A DNA stretch of 64,000 nt from Procambarus clarkii. Its lineage: Eukaryota; Arthropoda; Malacostraca; Decapoda; Cambaridae. The DNA is taken from positions 31,840,008 through 31,904,007 of the forward strand of contig NC_091199.1 in the NCBI RefSeq assembly GCF_040958095.1, in the 5' to 3' direction. The translations under genes and the position numbers were made by a program. The first letter of the stretch is position 1; each line of letters opens with the position of its first letter. The notes below the pieces were generated by a model, which ran no database searches, was not told the DNA's origin, and saw nothing but the letters and a program-made list of their open reading frames with translations. Shown here piece by piece: positions 1 through 9,800 of this stretch.

Positions 1-540
1 AGTGACCAGCCCCAGGGACCAGGTGGTGACCCGTGACCAGCCCCAGGGACCAGGTGGTGACCCGTGACCAGCACCAGGGACCAGGTGGTGACCCGTGACC
101 AGCACCAGGGACCAGGTGGTGACCCGTGACCAGCCCCAGGGACCAGGTGGTGACATGTGACCAGCCCCAGGGACCAGGTGGTGACCAGCCACAGGGATCA
201 GGTGTTGACCAGCCCCAGGGACCAGGTGGTGACCCTTGACCAGCACCAGGGACCAGGTGGTGACCAGTGACCAGCCCCAGGGACCAGGTGGTGACCCGTG
301 ACCAGACCCAGGGACCAGGTGGTGACCCGTGACCAGACCCAGGGACCAGGTGGTGACCCGTGACCAGCCCCAGGGTCCAGGTGGTGACCCTTGACCAGCA
401 CCAGGGACCAGGTGGTGACCAGTGACCAGCCCCAGGGACCAGGTGGTGACCCGTGACCAGCCCCAGGGACCAGGTGGTGACCCGTGACCAGCCCCAGGGA
501 CCAGGTGGTGACCCATGACAAGCCCCAGAGACCAGGTGGT
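1..540. repeat. 31-bp minisatellite, left block
   Basis: Tandem copies of a 31-bp unit with core gaccagccccagggacc followed by aggtggtgacccgt, with a few shortened units. The block runs off the left window edge. It stops abruptly at 540, where the foldback element begins, and resumes in the same orientation at 12616. Its last ~540 bases match 13725-14265 unit for unit, including the rare variant gggatcaggtgttgacc at 192 and 13917. The minus strand is stop-free in several frames, which produces false open frames. Confidence 0.95.
535..540. other. Left 6-bp target site duplication (GGTGGT)
   Basis: GGTGGT directly precedes the element terminus AGTAGTAGGG, and the same six bases follow the opposite terminus at 12610-12615. 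Removing the element and one copy of the six bases restores a normal minisatellite unit (agagaccaggtggttacccg). Confidence 0.85.
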
Positions 541-720
541 AGTAGTAGGGATGACACGCCAGCGGCTCCTTTTTTTTTTCAGGCCGGAGGACCCCTGTGG
601 ACTGTACACGCCAGCGGCTCCCTTTTTTTTTCAGGCCAGAGAACCCCTGTGGACTGTACACGCCAGCGGCTCCTTTTTTTTCTGGGAAATATCCCGCGTG
701 TTAGCCAGGGTTTTCAGGTA
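541..720. repeat. 52-bp terminal tandem repeats of the foldback element
   Basis: Units begin acacgccagcggctcc, continue with a T8-T10 tract and aggcc, then acccctgtggactgt. Starts are at 554, 606 and 658 (period 52), and the third copy is partial. The mirror image is at ~12431-12609. Poly-T length differs between copies and arms. Subterminal repeats like these are common transposase-binding platforms in DNA transposons; that role is only inferred here. Confidence 0.85.
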
Positions 721-1320
721 AATTTTGTCAGTCACAGATTTTAGAAGTAAGGATTTCTTATGATGAAAATAATTTCCGAGACATAGAAGTTTGTTAAGGG
801 CTTATGGGAGAAATTCAAATATCGTGTGTAGCGCTTTAGGGTTTCCAGGATAACTCTACGGACATATTTTACATGTTTTCAACTTACAAATATCGTCTAT
901 GTAAGCCATAGTTTTTCAGGTAAATTTAGAAAATCACCTTTGTAAGTCAGGGTTTTCAGGGGCTCGTACCTCACACCCTCCTCCCTCCCCCTTACCTCGC
1001 AATCTCTCGCGTCACCTTTATTTACCTTACGCCCGGCCAGCCAGTCTCCTCTTATCATATCTTATCTTCTCCATAATATCTGGACCGTCCCTCCTCTCTC
1101 TCTCTCTCCTCCTATGTCCTTACAACTATTTTCAGAGTTTCAAATAATCATAGAAGTTTATTTATATGTTTATGACCGAATTTGTAAAAGGACCATTTTC
1201 AGAGAATATTGTCTTAGATGTTTTGTTAAGGAAAACAGACAACTTATCCATAACATTTAGTTTTATATCCATTTACGGCTATTTCATCTGTAAAGATCAA
1301 AATTGAACAGAGCCCAGTTT
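721..1320. other. Arm segment of mostly unique sequence
   Basis: Non-coding sequence with a C/T-rich stretch (about 965-1110, cctcctccctcccccttacc and tctctctctctcctcc). It mirrors ~11880-12430. No gene, promoter or RNA gene is recognisable. Confidence 0.6.
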
Positions 1321-1860
1321 TAAGCTCATATTTCATCAGAGTCCAGTTTATACCGAAAATTCGCCAGAGTCTACTTTGAGAGCAAAATTAGTCAGAGACA
1401 GTTTTAAGCTCATATTTCATCAGAGTCCAGTTTATACCGAAAATGCGCCAGAGTCTACTTTGAGAGCAAAATTAGTCAGAGACAGTTTTAAGCACATATT
1501 TCATCAGAGTCCAATTATCAACAGAAATTCGCCAGAGTCTACTTTGAGATCAAAATTAGTCAGAGACAGTTTTAGCTCATATTTCATCAGAGACCATTTT
1601 ATATCTAAAAATGAACAGAGTCTACTTTAATAGCAAATTCATCAGAGTCCAGTTTTCTAGCAAATTTCATCAGTGTCCTGTAATCTGTGAAAATTTGACA
1701 GAGTCCAGTTCTTGATCGAAATTCATCAGAGTCCAGTTTTCTAGCAAAATTCGCCAGAGTCTACTTTGTGCCAAAATATTCAGAGTCCAGTTCATGATCG
1801 AAATTAATCAGAGTCTAATTAAAGACCCAAATTTGGCAGAAACCACATTTTCGCTACTAG
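1320..1860. repeat. 84-bp and half-unit tandem repeats (tcagagtccagttt family)
   Basis: Units combine cagagtccagtttataccg, aaaattcgccagagtctac and ttagtcagagacagttttaa. The left arm has three full 84-bp units, while the mirror region (~11460-11830) has one. Shorter 30-40-bp derivatives follow toward 1850. The frame open across 1376-1630 is just this repeat, since 84 is divisible by three. Confidence 0.8.
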
Positions 1861-1929
1861 CAGTCCAATCCCCCTGAAATTTTAAACAGTCATATTTCAG
1901 ACGTAGTAAATAAGATCAAGTCAGTTACA

Positions 1930-2380
1930 GAGCTCCAGCTCTTGTCCCCCTGTATTTGCATATTTTCTCTATATTCAGCTGCGTTCTCCACATTTTGTCC
2001 ATGTTTTCTGTGTTCATTCCATGTTCTACAAATGTTCACAGCATGCTCAGTTCAATTCTTTTCACCTGTTTTTTCTCATTTTTTCTGTAATCTTTCTCTT
2101 AGTCTCATTATGTTCTCTGCAAATTCTAGTCATATTTTCTATGTACATCATATGTTCTCTGTATAACTTTTATACTCAATATTCATGTTCTCAATGTTCT
2201 AGCTTGTTCTTCACACGTTCAGTGTTCATTCTTTGTATTCCCTATGTTCCTTATCATGTCTTCATATTTTCTATAAGTTCATATTCCCTGCATGTTCACT
2301 CTATTCATCAACTTTTTCTTACATGTTTTCTGTGTTCACCGTATGTTCACTGTGTTCATTCCCTTACTTAACCTCAATTT
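1930..2380. repeat. tgttc-rich short degenerate repeats
   Basis: Irregular repetition of atgttctctgtgttcat-like words roughly every 15-30 bp, T/C-rich on the + strand. Mirror at ~10950-11390. The open frames here translate to Phe/Ser/Cys-rich low-complexity peptides and are not considered genes. Confidence 0.7.
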
Positions 2381-2389
2381 TTTTTATGT

Positions 2390-3440
2390 TCTTTGTTTCT
2401 TCCATTCGCTAACTAGTTCTTTGTCAAATATTAGCATCAGCAATACAGTTCCCTCAACAATTTTAGTCACCAAGTTTTATTTTCAAAACTATATCAAAGT
2501 AATTCTCGTTGTCAACTTAATAGTTCTACCAGCCATGTTCTTAAACAAATCTACACTTTATTCAGTTCCAAATTTACAAAAGACAAACCTTTCTTGTAAC
2601 TTCTTAACTAAAAATCTTTCGCCAATCAACTGAAACATAGTCACTTTCCTCATTTCTCAACTAACTTATTATCCAATCAACCAAAAATTGTCAAAGGAAA
2701 CTTTCCAAAACTGTTCATAACTAAACTTATTCCCTAGTCAACAGAAAATAACCGTGTTCTTCATGTTTCATTGTCATTTCATAACTAAAATTATCCGCCA
2801 ATCATCAGAAAAAGTCATGTTCATCATGTTTTGTCTTTTGCTTAACTAAAATTATGTTTTGTCAAGTAAGAAAAAATAACCAAAGATATCTTTCATCGCT
2901 GTTCTTAACTGACATTATACTTTGGGGAGCAAAAAATAGTCACTGTCATCATGTTTTGTCTTTTTCCATAACTAAAAGTGTTCATCGGTCAACTATAAAT
3001 AGTTACTTCATCATGTTTCCTTGTCATTTCTTAACTGAAATATCACTTCTCTCATCTGAAAATAGTCAGGATTAATCTCATTCAACACCGTTCTTAACTA
3101 AAACAGCCTTTCGCTTAGCTAAAAATTGTCAAAGGAATCTTTTCAGCACTGTTCATAACTAACTTTATCCATAGTCAAGTAAGAAAATATAGTCAAAGAT
3201 ATCTATCATCGTCGTTCTTAACTGGCATTATACTTTGTGGAGCACTAAAATAGTCACTGTCGTCATATTTTGTCTTTTTCCTCAACTAAAATAGTCAAAT
3301 GTAACTTTTTCAACACTTTCGTAACTAAAATTATATGTCGCTAAGTAAGAAAAAATAGTCAAATGTAACTTTTTCAGCACTTTCGTAAAAATTATATGTC
3401 GTTAAGTAAGAAAAATAGTCAAAGGTGCTCTCCGTAACAC
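2390..3440. repeat. Degenerate 60-85-bp repeats (cataactaaaattat / aaaatagtca family)
   Basis: Recurring words are ttcttaactaaaatta, gtcaactaaaaatagtca and catcatgttttgtctttt, spaced about 60-85 bp apart. Clear repetition spans about 2640-3440; 2390-2640 is less clearly periodic. Mirror at ~9880-10930. No coding signal beyond short chance frames. Confidence 0.65.
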
Positions 3441-5170
3441 CAAAGTTACTCTTCAAGATAACAAAAGACACTCTCAAACAATCAAAAATTTACTCGCATC
3501 CTCAAAGTTATTCTCAGTCATCAAAAAGTTAATCTCAGTCATCAAAATGCTATTCTCCAAGTAGCCTTTCATTCATCAGAGAACTTTCTAAGACATCTTC
3601 GTTCATTAAAGTTAATCTCAGAGGCATAAAAGTTATTCTCGGAGCTATCAAAAAGTTAATCTCTAAAACAACAAAAGTTAATCTCTGTCATCAAAGTTGA
3701 TCTGCAAGATATCTTCGAGTCATCAAAGTTACTTTTCATTACATCAAAGACGCATTCAAATACTACCCATGTTCTCAGAAGTCATTCTCAAAGTCATCAA
3801 AGTTATTCAAAGAGCTAACAAAAGTTATTCTCAGTCACCTTCGTTCTTCAGAGAAACTTTCCAAAACATCTTTGTTCATCAAAGTTATTCTCAGAGTTAA
3901 CAAAGGTAATCTCTAACTCACTTTCGTTCAACATATTAATTCTCTAAGTCCTCAAAGTTATTCTCTAAGACAACAAAGGTAATCTCTAAGACAACAAAGT
4001 CTTTCTAAGAGCTATCAAAAGTTATTCTCAGTCATCAAAAGTTATTCCAAGAGACGTCAAAGTTAATCCAAGACATCATCTTTCATCAAAGATATTCTCT
4101 CTAAGCCATCAATGTTCTTCTCTAAGACATAAAAGTTATTCTCTATGTCATCAAAAAGTTATTCTCTGAGCTAACAAAATACTACTCATGTTCTCAAAGA
4201 CATTCTCCAATTCATCAAAGTTGTTTCAAAGACATCAAAGTTAATCTCAGAGTTATCCAAAGACATTCTCAAAGTCATCTAAAGTTATTCTCTAAGACAT
4301 CAAAGTTATTCTAAGAGTTATTCTCAGTCATGTTATGTTATTCTCTAACTCACTTCCATTCATCAAAGACATTCTCTAAGCCCTCAAAGTTATTCTCTAA
4401 GACAACAAAGTCATTCCCAGAGTCATCAAAAAGTTATTCTTCGAAACGTAAAATTTGCTCTGTAAGATATCTTCGTTCATCAAACTTATTCTCAGAGATA
4501 TCTTAAGTTATTCTCAGAACAATCAAAAGGTATTTTAAGACAACAAAAGTTATTCTCAGAGCTACCCAAAGCTATTCTCAGAGTCACCTTCGTTCGTCAG
4601 AGAAACTTTCAAAACATCTTTGTTCATCAAACTTGTTTTCAAAGTCATCAAAAGTTAATCTAAGACATCTTCTTTCATCAAAGTTATTTTCAGAGACATC
4701 TAAAGTTATTATGTAAGACATAAAAGTTATTCTCAGAGTCATCAAATGTTATTCTCGAAGTCATCAAAGATATTTTCAGAGACATCTAAAGTTAATTTCT
4801 ATGTTATAAAAGTTATTCTCAGAGACATCTAAAGTTAATCTTGGTCATCAAAGTTGTTCTCTAAACATCAATGTTGTTCTCCAAGACATCAAAGATGTTC
4901 TCAAAATCATAAAAGTTATTCCCAGAGCTATCAAAGTTATTCTCAAAGTCATCAAAGTTATTCAAAGAGCTAGCAAAAGTTATTCTCTAAGTAACCTTTC
5001 GTTCATCAGAGAAGCTTTCTAAGACATCTTCGTTCATCAATGTTGATCTCTAAGTCACCTTGGTTCATCAAAGAAACTCTCCTTCTTCCATCAAGTTATA
5101 CTTTAAGACAACATTGTTGTTCTCTAAGACATCTTCAGGCATAAAATTTCTCTCCAAAATGTAACTAGTT
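3440..5170. repeat. Short interspersed tandem words (aaagttattctcagag family)
   Basis: About 1.7 kb of near-tandem words of 22-30 bp such as catcaaagttattctc, agagacatctaaagttaat and ctaagacatc. Mirror at ~8150-9880. The array is too degenerate for one consensus period. No gene. Confidence 0.75.
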
Positions 5171-5269
5171 CAGCTTTTCATACCAAACCTGCATTTCTGT
5201 TAAAACATATTTTCTTAGTTGCTTTACCCTAAAACTGTTCTCTGAACTACACTGTTCAAACCTACGTAA

Positions 5270-5810
5270 CCTATCCTCTCCACCCAATGTTACTTAGTTA
5301 TCGTAACGTTCCTAAACCTAACTTTACCTATCCTAACATAACTTACCTTACCTTACCTAACTTTACCTATCTTACCTAACTTAACCTGCATAACCTAACT
5401 TTACCTATGTTACCTTACCTTACCTATCTTACCTAACCTAACCTAACTTTACCTATGTTACCTTACCTTACCTACCTTTCCTAACTTAACCTGCTTAACC
5501 TATCTTACCTATCTTACCTAACTTTACCTATCTTACTTAACTTTCATAACCTAACTTTACCTATCCTAACATAACTTACCTTACCTTCCCTATCTTACCT
5601 AACTTTACCTATCCTAACATAACTTACCTTACCTATCATACCTAACTTAACCTAAATTACCTATCCTAACTTAACTTACCTAACTTATTCTGCTTAACCT
5701 AACTTACCTACATTACCTAACTTAACCTGCTTAACCTAACTTATTTAACTTATCTTACCTATCCTAACCTAACTTGCTTTACCTAACTTAATCTTACATT
5801 CCCAAACTGA
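5270..5810. repeat. Degenerate telomere-like CCTAA array, left arm
   Basis: Dense repetition of cctaac, ttacctaac and tttacctatc, i.e. a degenerate CCTAA pattern with interposed TTAC. TTAGG/CCTAA is the usual arthropod telomere motif. Mirror at ~7520-8050 reads TTAGG on the + strand. It is not a perfect (TTAGG)n tract, so it is a telomere-like internal repeat, not a working telomere. Confidence 0.75.
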
Positions 5811-5869
5811 TGTATCCTAACTTATCTAGTCAAACCAGACATGATCTAACTTACATAAGTATTCCTTCT

Positions 5870-6310
5870 TGTCTTTTGTGTTTCGTCAATCAGTGTCTCA
5901 TATTCATTTACTCATTTCATTAGTTAATTTCTCAAATGGTCACTTATGCGTTTCAAGTGCTATTTGTTAGAGATTTGATATTTAAGCATTTCAAAGAATT
6001 TTTGTTATATATGTGCATTTACTCATTTCAAGGGTTAATTTCTCAAATGGACATTTTTGCATTTCAAGTGTCATTTGTTTAAGATTGGGTGTTTAACCAT
6101 TTCAAAGGTTTTTGTTATATATGGGAATTTACTCGTTTCAAGGGCTAATTTCTCAAATGGTCATTTTTGCAGATCAAGGGTTATTTGTTACAGTTCATCA
6201 AGTTGCTCATAAGTTGTATTTATTATGTTTGTTATCATTTATTCTTATTCCCCAACCCCTTAACCTAACCTCTTGTAATCGTAGTGTATTTGGTAGGTTC
6301 TAGCTTATGT
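5870..6310. repeat. ~90-bp tandem repeats (atttcaagggctaatttctc family)
   Basis: Three to four copies of a ~90-110-bp unit containing ttactcatttcaaggg, tttctcaaatgg and gttatatat. They are followed by two copies of a taacctaacctttcatatgtag-like segment up to 6430. Mirror at ~7010-7450. An identical 63-codon frame on opposite strands (6112-6303 and 7016-7207) only reflects the palindrome. Confidence 0.7.
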
Positions 6311-6467
6311 TCTTATTCCCAACCCTTTAACCTAACCTTTCAGATGTAGTTTATGGTGTTTTTGACGTATTTGTTGAATATATTATCCTTTTCCTAACCT
6401 TTCATATGTAGCTTTGTTTCTCCTTTTTGTATATTTTTACCCAAACCTTCTTTCCTTCTTTACTTTG

Positions 6468-6851
6468 TTTTCACATATAAGTTCATTCTTTATCTTAGTA
6501 ATAATAGAATTACAATAGTAAAGAATCAGATCTACTAAGACTTGAAATTGAGAAACAAGAGCTCAAGGGATTGAGAGCATGAAAGAAGAGCAAGGAGTAA
6601 GAGAGAGGGGGTAGAAGAAAATGGGACCAAAGAAGAGAGAATGAGAGAGAGTGTGGGCATGGGAGCACTAAGACTTGAATTTGAGAAAAAGAAAAACTAA
6701 GTGAATGAGAGTGAGGGTGTGAGAATGGGAGCAATAATAATTGAATTTGAGAAACAAGAGAGCATTTGAGCAAATGAGGGAGAGAGAGGGGGAGGAAGAG
6801 AGAGAATAAGGGAGAGAGATAGAAAAGGAGGGTTAGAAGGAGTAGGAGAAT
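6468..6851. other. Purine-rich loop of the palindrome
   Basis: 384-bp single-copy centre between the arms, strongly A/G-rich on the + strand (runs such as gagagagaggggg and gaagagagagaataaggg). It contains two similar segments built on actaagacttgaa-ttgagaaa and their variants. The complementary strand is open for 131 codons only because polypyrimidine lacks stops; the product would be Leu/Ser-rich low complexity. A polypurine tract between long arms could adopt triplex or cruciform structure, which is inference. Confidence 0.75.
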
Positions 6852-9800
6852 CAAAGTAAAGAAGGAAAGATGGTTTGGGTAAAAATATACAAAAAGGAGA
6901 AACAAAGCTACATATGAAAGGTTAGGAAAAGGATAATATATTCAACAAATACGTCAAAAACACCATAAACTACATCTGAAAGGTTAGGTTAAAGGGTTGG
7001 GAATAAGAACATAAGCTAGAACCTACCAAATACACTACGATTACAAGAGGTTAGGTTAAGGGGTTGGGGAATAAGAATAAATGATAACAAACATAATAAA
7101 TACAACTTATGAGCAACTTGATGAACTGTAACAAATAACCCTTGATCTGCAAAAATGACCATTTGAGAAATTAGCCCTTGAAACGAGTAAATTCCCATAT
7201 ATAACAAAAACCTTTGAAATGGTTAAACACCCAATCTTAAACAAATGACACTTGAAATGCAAAAATGTCCATTTGAGAAATTAACCCTTGAAATGAGTAA
7301 ATGCACATATATAACAAAAATTCTTTGAAATGCTTAAATATCAAATCTCTAACAAATAGCACTTGAAACGCATAAGTGACCATTTGAGAAATTAACTAAT
7401 GAAATGAGTAAATGAATATGAGACACTGATTGACGAAACACAAAAGACAAGAAGGAATACTTATGTAAGTTAGATCATGTCTGGTTTGACTAGATAAGTT
7501 AGGATACATCAGTTTGGGAATGTAAGATTAAGTTAGGTAAAGCAAGTTAGGTTAGGATAGGTAAGATAAGTTAAATAAGTTAGGTTAAGCAGGTTAAGTT
7601 AGGTAATGTAGGTAAGTTAGGTTAAGCAGAATAAGTTAGGTAAGTTAAGTTAGGATAGGTAAAGTTAGGTTAAGTTAGGTATAATAGGTAAGGTAAGTTA
7701 TGTTAGGATAGGTAAAGTTAGGTAAGATAGGGAAGGAAAGGTAAGTTATGTTAGGATAGGTAAAGTTAGGTTATGAAAGTTAAGTAAGATAGGTAAAGTT
7801 AGGTAAGATAGGTAAGATAGGTTAAGCAGGTTAAGTTAGGAAAGGTAGGTAAGGTAAGGTAACATAGGTAAAGTTAGGTTAGGTTAGGTAAGATAGGTAA
7901 GGTAAGGTAACATAGGTAAAGTTAGGTTATGCAGGTTAAGTTAGGTAAGATAGGTAAAGTTAGGTAAGGTAAGGTAAGTTATGTTAGGATAGGTAAAGTT
8001 AGGTTTAGGAACGTTACGATAACTAAGTAACATTGGGTGGAGAGGATAGGTTACGTACGTTTGAACAGTGTAGTTCAGAGAACAGTTTTAGGGTAAAGCA
8101 ACTAAGAAAATATGTTTTAACAGAAATGCAGGTTTGGTATGAAAAGCTGAACTAGTTACATTTTGGAGAGAAATTTTATGCCTGAAGATGTCTTAGAGAA
8201 CAACAATGTTGTCTTAAAGTATAACTTGATGGAAGAAGGAGAGTTTCTTTGATGAACCAAGGTGACTTAGAGATCAACATTGATGAACGAAGATGTCTTA
8301 GAAAACTTCTCTGATGAACGAAAGGTTACTTAGAGAATAACTTTTGCTAGCTCTTTGAATAACTTTGATGACTTTGAGAATAACTTTGATAGCTCTGGGA
8401 ATAACTTTTATGATTTTGAGAACATCTTTGATGTCTTGGAGAACAACATTGATGTTTAGAGAACAACTTTGATGACCAAGATTAACTTTAGATGTCTCTG
8501 AGAATAACTTTTATAACATAGAAATTAACTTTAGATGTCTCTGAAAATATCTTTGATGACTTCGAGAATAACATTTGATGACTCTGAGAATAACTTTTAT
8601 GTCTTACATAATAACTTTAGATGTCTCTGAAAATAACTTTGATGAAAGAAGATGTCTTAGATTAACTTTTGATGACTTTGAAAACAAGTTTGATGAACAA
8701 AGATGTTTTGAAAGTTTCTCTGACGAACGAAGGTGACTCTGAGAATAGCTTTGGGTAGCTCTGAGAATAACTTTTGTTGTCTTAGAATACCTTTTGATTG
8801 TTCTGAGAATAACTTTAGATATCTCTGAGAATAAGTTTGATGAACGAAGATATCTTACAGAGCAAATTTTACGTTTCGAAGAATAACTTTTTGATGACTC
8901 TGGGAATGACTTTGTTGTCTTAGAGAATAACTTTGAGGGCTTAGAGAATGTCTTTGATGAATGGAAGTGAGTTAGAGAATAACATAACATGACTGAGAAT
9001 AACTCTTAGAATAACTTTGATGTCTTAGAGAATAACTTTAGATGACTTTGAGAATGTCTTTGGATAACTCTGAGATTAACTTTGATGTCTTTGAAACAAC
9101 TTTGATGAATTGGAGAATGTCTTTGAGAACATGAGTAGTATTTTGTTAGCTCAGAGAATAACTTTTTGATGACATAGAGAATAACTTTAATGTCTTAGAG
9201 AAGAACATTGATGGCTTAGAGAGAATATCTTTGATGAAAGATGATGTCTTGGATTAACTTTGACGTCTCTTGGAATAACTTTTGATGACTGAGAATAACT
9301 TTTGATAGCTCTTAGAAAGACTTTGTTGTCTTAGAGATTACCTTTGTTGTCTTAGAGAATAACTTTGAGGACTTAGAGAATTAATATGTTGAACGAAAGT
9401 GAGTTAGAGATTACCTTTGTTAACTCTGAGAATAACTTTGATGAACAAAGATGTTTTGGAAAGTTTCTCTGAAGAACGAAGGTGACTGAGAATAACTTTT
9501 GTTAGCTCTTTGAATAACTTTGATGACTTTGAGAATGACTTCTGAGAACATGGGTAGTATTTGAATGCGTCTTTGATGTAATGAAAAGTAACTTTGATGA
9601 CTCGAAGATATCTTGCAGATCAACTTTGATGACAGAGATTAACTTTTGTTGTTTTAGAGATTAACTTTTTGATAGCTCCGAGAATAACTTTTATGCCTCT
9701 GAGATTAACTTTAATGAACGAAGATGTCTTAGAAAGTTCTCTGATGAATGAAAGGCTACTTGGAGAATAGCATTTTGATGACTGAGATTAACTTTTTGAT

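Larger units (their letters stand above)
541..6467. repeat. Left inverted-repeat arm of the foldback element
   Basis: This arm reads T/C-rich on the + strand and is the reverse complement of 6852-12609. Pairing ends at 6467/6852, where 6468 and 6851 are both T. It contains two more copies of an 84-bp unit (around 1370-1540) than the right arm, which accounts for the 168-bp length difference. The other differences I saw are scattered single bases, such as the site near 2932 (gagcaaaaaa here, gagcacaaaa in the right arm). Confidence 0.93.

Noticed and set aside
3440..5170. CRISPR-like array of short repeats
   Set aside because: Repeats are degenerate, irregularly spaced, without unique spacers, and the genome is eukaryotic.
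5270..5810. True telomere tract
   Set aside because: Only a degenerate CCTAA pattern, internal, and present in both arms of an element.
6510..6905. 131-codon Leu/Ser-rich frame, membrane-protein-like
   Set aside because: Complement of a polypurine tract; composition alone explains the hydrophobic look, and it crosses from loop into arm.
6112..7207. Identical small proteins encoded on opposite strands
   Set aside because: Consequence of the palindrome in low-complexity repeats, not a gene pair.
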